Source: Ramazzottius varieornatus (lineage: Eukaryota; Tardigrada; Eutardigrada; Parachela; Ramazzottiidae). From it: a stretch of DNA of 64,000 nucleotides. Below are positions 58,506-64,000 of the stretch, piece by piece. The notes below the pieces were generated by a model. It was not told the origin of the DNA and did no database searches. It worked only from the letters and a program-made list of their open reading frames with translations. Position numbers and translations under genes: made by a program. How positions within the stretch are numbered: the first letter of the stretch is position 1; each line of letters begins with the position of its first letter. Location of the stretch: contig BDGG01000003.1 of assembly GCA_001949185.1 (NCBI GenBank), positions 2,773,158-2,837,157 on the forward strand. The letters are read 5' to 3'.

Positions 58506-59484
58506 ATGGCTGATAGAACCAAGTTGCCAAATGTTTGGAAAGTTTGTCTGGGAGTTACGCTTCTGACTTTCGTAAGTCGTTCACAGTTATTTTAAATGAT
58601 TGAACGTAAAATGTTTTCACGTACTGAGTATTTTGCAACGGACAGAGATACACTGAAGGAGCACCCTCTGCCTACGAAGCTCTCGATACCCTGCGCGGAA
58701 GGACACCGTTCAACCCGGCCGAACTGAAGCTGCTTATGAAAGATGCACAACCTGGAGTAGCCTACCCAACTTTATCTACGATTCCACAGACAAGTTTCTC
58801 GTGTGATTCCGTACAGCAAGCAGGCTTCTACTCAGACCCGGAGACGCAGTGTCAAGTTTATCATCGATGCGAACCTGACGTACCTAAGACGTCGTATCTG
58901 TGCCCAAATGGAACGGTACGTCCTTTGGACAACGATCTCTTCCGATTGCGAGAACATAACAAATTGCTAAAAATTGTCTTTTTGTAGCTTTTCAGTCCCG
59001 TGATCCTCGTTTGTGACTATTGGTAAGTCGACGATCGGTGGACCTGGATCTAGAAAGCAATACCGGAGCCTAATCTGTTAATCTGTTTCGCAGGTACAAT
59101 GTCCAGTGCAGCAGGTACGTACAACAGAGCTGTCTCTCTTTTTTCTCGATACGCTATACCTTGTGCTAATCATCTCCCAGGTCGAAGCAGTTCGAGAACT
59201 TTTCGAACCCAAAAATTTACGCCGGCAAGAACGTTCGGCTGCTCGATGATGGCAACTCCAGCTCCAGCACGTCTCCAAGTTCGCAGCAGGGTTCACAGGG
59301 GACTCTTATATCTTCCAGTCAGCAATCAGGACCGACCATGTCAATTACGCTCAGGCAAAATCCACCTTCAAATTCTCGTGGTGGCCACAAATCACAGACA
59401 GTGCCGAACAACAAGACTACAGAAAGACCGCTAGCCTCAACTGCGCGCGTCCCTTCGAATGTGACATCCACTTTATCAACATAA
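58506..59484 (+). CDS. Chitin-binding type 2 (peritrophin-A, CBM14) protein
   Basis: Five exons (58506-58571, 58646-58915, 58988-59022, 59094-59114, 59181-59484) join in phase to give 231 residues. A hydrophobic N-terminal segment (VWKVCLGVTLLTF) probably acts as a signal or anchor. A single CBM14 domain spans about residues 74-129 with six cysteines, from FSCDSVQQAGFYSDPETQCQ through VYHRCEP, SYLCPNGTLFSP and LVCDYWYNVQC. The C-terminal 100 residues are a Ser, Gln and Thr rich low-complexity tail. The layout resembles cuticular proteins with one peritrophin domain, which bind chitin in the cuticle or gut lining. It is the best hint in the window that the organism is an ecdysozoan. Confidence 0.88.
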
Positions 59485-60067
59485 CTGGAAGTTGTGAGAC
59501 CAAGAAAAATATTTTACCTGCTCTGTTTCTTATAAACGGTTTTTTTGTACGGCAGATGTTGAAAGCTGTCTATCCATTCGAATGACGACAGACCAGATCG
59601 AAAGTCCGCTGTTTATCAGCAGAATTGGATTTGTTCGGTTCCAGGTTCTCTCTTTGGGGGACGTAATGAGCTGTTTCCACCTTCGAAGAGGTTTTTCCTT
59701 ATCATTCGTACAGCGAACAGCCGTGACAAGTATTTATGGAGTCACAAGATCGAAACTTCGGAAGATAAACGACTAACCGCACTATGACAATGGGATGTGT
59801 TTTCATTATGGCGGCGCGTGATGTAGTACAACATTACAGAATGTAACTTACGCCACCCCATAGTGCAGTTCGTTAACACTATAGAGCTGCAGTACCTCGC
59901 TTTCTGCTAATAACGGCGTGCCAAAATACGGGCTGACTCACTTGTTAGCCGATTGCCTTACGATAGATCTCTGACTCTCCAGATTCGAAAAGGTTTCCAC
60001 GTAACTGAACCCATTTCCGGGATCAACAAACACTTGAAGTAAATGTTAAGTTTTTCGTTGTGGCAGA
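59485..60067. other. Intergenic spacer
   Basis: No gene recognised. Confidence 0.4.
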
Positions 60068-60944
60068 ATGGGAGACGAGCCGAAGATTCCGAGTGACACG
60101 GGTCTTAAGCCCAAACTACGGTTTCACAATGTTTTTGCATCTGCACACACTCCTTTTGCTCGAGCGGCAACCGCCAGGAGAATTCGTCAGAAGAGCGTTC
60201 GCCTGCGAGCTCTCAGTTCCGAAATATTCTTCCCGGTTGAAAAGACACCTGTTTCGACAAGTTCACCAAATCTCGGACCGACTACTCTCGCCCTAGCCCG
60301 CTTCGGAGCTCGACCAGCCCAGATTGTAGGGAAAGCCGTGTCGAATCCTTACAATGACTTCAATGCGGAAGCTATCAAGAAGGCAACACAGGAAGACCCA
60401 TTCTTTCTGCATGATGTCATGAGCGCGGGACATTTCCTCGGACAGGTGCAATCTTTCTTGCTCAGTTTAGTTCCCTTCTTCATCGATATTTGTAGCTCGG
60501 AACCCGTCGTACGTCATCGAGGACGTAACTAATTTGCTCATGTTTTCAGATATCGATATGCTGAAGCAAAGGAAGAAGGAAGTTCAGAGGCGGAGGATGA
60601 AGTTAGAACAGGAGAAGAAAGTGATCGCTCGCGAGATTCGTGATACTGCCTTCAAGCTCTATAACGCCGCCACCGTTGAACTGGATGTCAAGAAAATTCT
60701 GTCGGAATTACGAACCGCCAAAACGGAGCTAGATGCCGACATCAAGCAGGTGACTTTCTAGAAACGGTTAGTTTAGTACCTTGCTACAGCTGACCGTTAC
60801 TTGCAGTTGGAAGAAAAAGGCTGGAAAATCTTCGGAAAGGAAGCTTTTCAAAGGCCCAATCTTCATCCAGAAAAATCGCCCAAAAGCAGCAGGAGAGGAA
60901 AGAAAACACCGGTGAAAGGCAAGAAGAAGAAAACACCTGCATGA
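60068..60944 (+). CDS. Lysine-rich coiled-coil protein, unknown function
   Basis: Probable exons 60068-60445, 60567-60749 and 60807-60944 give 232 residues. The N-terminal third is basic (ARAATARRIRQKSVRLRALS). The middle is a long charged coiled coil (RKKEVQRRRMKLEQEKKVIA). The C-terminus is a basic tail ending KGKKKKTPA, possibly a nuclear signal. Exon 2 is uncertain: the only acceptor that fits the phase of exon 1 is CTGAAG just before 60567; the more typical TTTTCAG at 60549 gives the wrong phase unless the upstream donor differs. No family recognised; a DNA-, microtubule- or kinetochore-associated role would be guesswork. Confidence 0.6.
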
Positions 60945-61258
60945 TTCCTGATGAACACAGCTAGACTTGAACGGCAGAAATATAAATAAAAGGAAGACTA
61001 TACTTTTAGGTTAAGGAGTGCGCAGCATTTGCGTCGAGTAAAGTTTAGTAGTGATATTTAGTCTGGCGAGAATGAGTTACGAAAATTAGAGTTAAAAATT
61101 AATAAAGGAGAGTAGTAAGTAAGTAAGTAGTAAAAGAACTGAAGCCCTATTTTCCGAGCACAGACCAGCTTAATGTTGATGCAACAGCGGAAATAAAACT
61201 TTTAATGAAAAGAAATAATTTCGAAAGACAGTAAAAAGAGTCCTCGTAGGATGGAATC
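60945..61258. other. Convergent 3' flanks
   Basis: Contains AATAAA-like sites for both the coiled-coil gene (near 60985) and UBTD (minus strand). Includes a small AGTAAGTAAGTAAGTAG tandem repeat near 61113. Confidence 0.5.
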
Positions 61259-62684
61259 TTACGCTGACTCCGTGGACGATTTCTGAGTTTTCATTATTAT
61301 TTGTATCACAAAGCCAGGTTTCACCTTGTAATCTGAAAGACGAGCACGATCCGGTAGTAACTTTCCACCGAAGAACCACCTGCAACTCGTGAAAAGCAAA
61401 ACCGTTCACTCACCTACATACAGTAACCTCCAGTTTTAATATCACGTCCAAGTATGCAGGTCCGGGAAAGTTAGGTTAGTTCAAACTTAAAACCACGCAC
61501 CTTTGATCGGCCACGTCAATGTTCCGTATATCTTGGAAAACCCTTTTCTTCAACGTCCCTACTGTTTCTTCCGTATTGATCGGAAACTTGATGTCCTTGT
61601 CGCCATCAGAAAACCTCAGCTTTACATTCATATCTTTTCCTACAATGAAAGCATGATACCTACAACACATCCCTGGTAGAAAACATTTTTACCAAGTTTG
61701 ACTGGATCGGTTTTGCCCGCATCTCTCCCCGCATTCTCCGCGTCAACTATCAAGTTCAATGGTGTCGAAAGACAGTACGGCGGAACCTGATAGCGTGTCC
61801 CCAGTTCGTCGTAGCAATCCAGCAAGGTTCCGGAAGGCGTTGAAACCCCAACGCCGTCGATAATTGCTTGGGCAAGGACCCAATCACCCGCTGCAAGACA
61901 TAACAAACATTATTATTGATCAGACGCAAGAATAATACTTATAGTTGGATCCTTCAATCAATGATGCAATTATGAAAAGGAGCGAAGTACCTTCAGCGGC
62001 AGTCGCTGCTGCAGACAAAGCATCCCATACTTCTTTCTTGCCTTCGTAAGCAGGCGCGGTTTCCCAGAAGACCTTCCGCTTCTCGGCGAGCTGTTCAGCG
62101 GTCATAGCAGCTTGACTTCTCCAGCGAAGCTTTTCTTTCATCAGCTGCTGACTCTTCCCAATCGCCACCGCTAAAACAAAACGCAAAATAAATATTGAAT
62201 GTTGATAACAGATGGGATGCCGGCCATTCAGTTGAACGCGATCGTTATCTCGAGTGGCGCACATTTTCATCGTTACTTGCTGAGCATGTGCACCACTTGG
62301 GAAAACGACCATGTTCAAGCCTTCTATCGACATCCCAGATTATAACCAAACTAAAACCGAGACGAGTCCCAAAAATAGTCATCAGCAACTCATCAGAAAA
62401 GGTAAGATATATGTTCATCTAACAAAAACCACAAGAGATTCAAAAGAAATTAGAAAATTGGCGAATAGAATTTAGTCATCAACTTGAGTTACTGTTTTCA
62501 TTTTCTAATATTGCTCTATGTTGCGCGAACCTCCTTCATAGCGACTTCCGGTGGTGACTTCTCGGCTTTCCGAATTATTGCTAAAGTTATTGGCAGACTG
62601 CGACTGCGAGCTGGGAATGGTCCGCCGGCGGTGAGGAGGTGGTGTGACCTGGCCAGCACGCTGCGACCCAATACAGCCACCCAT
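61259..62684 (-). CDS. UBTD2: Ubiquitin domain-containing protein 1/2
   Basis: Five exons on the minus strand (62684-62531, 62170-61991, 61890-61693, 61639-61501, 61379-61259) join in phase to give 263 residues. The start MGGCIGSQ is a myristoylation-type N-terminus typical of UBTD proteins. The DC-UbP domain follows: MTAEQLAEKRKVFWETAPAY, GKKEVWDALSAAATAAE, LAQAIIDGVGVSTPSGTLLD, CYDELGTRYQVPPYCLSTP. A ubiquitin-like fold (VKLRFSDGDKDIKF ... RWFFGGKLLPDRARLSDYKV) ends the protein. UBTD proteins bind ubiquitin-conjugating and deubiquitinating enzymes. A 53-bp intron (61692-61640) is needed to join the two domains. The exon 1 donor (GTTCGC) is weak and least certain. Intron 1 carries a palindromic element. 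Confidence 0.88.
62214..62336. mobile_element. Intronic palindromic element, copy 9
   Basis: A complete copy: GGGATGCCGGCCATTCAGTT at the left, GCCTTCTATCGACATCCC at the right, core arms CGAGTGGCGCACATT and CATGTGCACCACTTGG. It is flanked by a perfect 4-bp direct repeat AGAT (62210-62213, 62337-62340). It lies in UBTD intron 1. Confidence 0.8.
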
Positions 62685-63877
62685 ACACGCGAATAGGCGC
62701 ATCAGGCAAGGCTGCAAGGATTGACAAGCCAGCTCAATAACTCGATCGATTCCCCTCGTTAAGATGATCAACAGGATTCTCTTCTCCAGACGGGGGTTTG
62801 TGAAGAAAGGCTTCGTCGAGCAACTGTAATCGAAATATCTGGTAATAGGCAAAAGGTACCGGAAATACTGTCTTAACGCGGAGCCTACACTGCCAGCTCC
62901 GCAAAAGAAAGGATATTTGGGTTACACGCTTATTCCTCCCACAGGACCTACACCGCCATGATATGATGGTAAAACCCTTATAAGATTTCACAAGGGTGTA
63001 AGGAGCAGTACAGGATAAAAGTCGAGAACGACTGCAGCACCTAAGTTAGCTCTTACCCCAAGGCTACGGCACACAGTCCCACCGCTTTACTTTCGCTTCG
63101 CAGTGATGACAACGAGATGGGCTCTTTGGCTTAGCGAAAAGGTTCAACGTATGCTGCAGAAGAGGGGAAGAAAGGTGCCTTGCAAGCGTGAAGGGAAGTG
63201 TTGAGGCGAGACGCTAGGGTAGATGGCTGCTTCAGCTGTGATCGAGAAGAGGCTATCGACTTACAGTTACAAATGGCGTCTTGGCACCTTAAGACGCTAA
63301 TATCCTGGAGAAAACATTACATTAATCCTGTCGCAAATAGCAGCAGGAACGGAAGCAGCAGGATGATGACAAAGGAAGGCAGCGTACCCGAATGTGCAAT
63401 CGCTGCATCTGACGATCACAAAGGTGCCCTCATCATCTGCTTCTTCGGACTCCTCATGGCGAACGCTCAACAAATCCCACTCACCGCAGTACTAGGAAGA
63501 CTAGATAGTACAGAAATGGTGGACGATGGAGAGTTTGATTGGATCTTAGTCTTACTGCAGAAGATGTCAAAGAAACAAAAAGAAATGAGATCGTTCACTC
63601 GTGATTCATGGATAGAGAGGATTCATACAGCCGACTTCCGCCCCAGGGGCATCTCTATTCTCTAACTTAACTTGGCCCAAACGTCGCCCAGGGTTTTTCC
63701 GGCCCATGGAATCGATGAAAACCTTCTTTTTCCTTCATTCGTACGAGTGTAACAAAATCTCAGTATCGAAAAGCATAAAAAAGAAAAGCGCCCAACGAGT
63801 AAAATAAAAATACCGGAGTATACAGTACACTGGGAAAATATGGCGAACCAATAACTGCGGATCGAATTATGCGCATT
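62685..63877. other. Intergenic spacer (1.2 kb)
   Basis: UBTD upstream region and 3' flank of the ABC transporter. An open frame on the plus strand ending at 63665 has no recognisable domain or supporting splice structure, so I do not call it. Confidence 0.4.
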
Positions 63878-64000
63878 CTAGTCAGGGTCCTGCACCAGGC
63901 TCTTCAGATAAGAACCGGGTATCTGTAAAAGATCACTGGGTTTTCCTTGTTCGACAATTTCGCCGTCGCTTATCACAACGATTCGATCACAGTCCATCAC
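63878..64000 (-). CDS. ABC transporter, C-terminal end (ABCC-like, partial)
   Basis: The last 40 codons of a minus-strand gene that continues past the window edge. VMDCDRIVVISDGEIVEQGK is the segment after the H-loop of an ABC nucleotide-binding domain, followed by PSDLLQIPGSYLKSLVQDPD and TAG. The form D-R-I-V-V-x-x-x-G-x-I-V-E-x-G at the extreme C-terminus is typical of ABCC (MRP) and ABCB exporters; the short tail favours ABCC. The H-loop histidine itself lies outside the window. Confidence 0.85.
   Translation of the reverse strand: MMDCDRIVVISDGEIVEQGKPSDLLQIPGSYLKSLVQDPD

Noticed and set aside
63198-63665. Plus-strand open frame of 155 codons
   Set aside because: No similarity recognised, no good start codon context and no spliced neighbour; kept only as a note in the spacer.
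1-64000. tRNA, rRNA or snRNA genes
   Set aside because: No cloverleaf-like or conserved RNA sequence was recognised by eye; a dedicated covariance search was not possible.

Overview
This is nuclear DNA from an animal with a compact genome. Protein-coding genes lie about 2 to 3 kb apart on both strands. They are split by many short GT-AG introns (about 50 to 300 bp), and some neighbours are only 20 to 30 bp apart. The gene set is metazoan: a receptor guanylate cyclase, ANKLE1, WDR70, PLD3, CMC4, UBTD1/2, an ABCG5/8-type half transporter and a chitin-binding secreted protein. The chitin-binding protein, the small introns and the GC content near 47% suggest an ecdysozoan. A tardigrade is my best guess, but the sequence alone does not settle it. 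I assembled all gene models by hand from reading frames, splice sites and codon phase.

Layout. 0-7.3 kb: the 3' end of one guanylate cyclase, a decayed mu-crystallin-like gene on the minus strand, and a broken second receptor guanylate cyclase. 8-19.9 kb: ANKLE1 (+), a serine-rich protein (-), a short SWT1-like PIN protein (+), two uncharacterised genes (+) and a nucleoside hydrolase (-). 20.7-31 kb: WDR70 (-), a spacer with terminal-inverted-repeat elements, acylaminoacyl-peptidase (+) and full-length SWT1 (-). 31.7-43.5 kb: CMC4 and prenylcysteine oxidase, head to tail with 27 bp between them; a putative myristoylated zinc-finger protein; a novel cysteine-rich protein; PLD3 with a transposon and a sequence gap in one intron; a small minus-strand protein; and PSMD9. 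43.5-46.4 kb: nested non-autonomous DNA transposons. 47-51.2 kb: a tandem pair of SLC35F3/4-like transporters, the first intact and the second a pseudogene. 51.8-64 kb: an ABCG8-like half transporter, carbonyl reductase, two small hypothetical genes, a chitin-binding protein, a lysine-rich coiled-coil protein, UBTD1/2 (-) and the 3' end of an ABCC-type transporter (-).

There is no single pathway; this is a housekeeping neighbourhood with local duplications. Several proteins act in lysosomes or membranes (PLD3, prenylcysteine oxidase, ABCG, ABCC, SLC35F). The most unusual feature is a family of about 80 to 125 bp palindromic elements with a core AAGTGGCGCAC...GTGCGCCACTT. I found nine copies, all inside introns of different genes on either strand and none between genes. 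They behave like an intron-restricted MITE or introner-like family. Two other elements have perfect 8-bp target duplications and TAGAG-type termini, as expected of hAT transposons.
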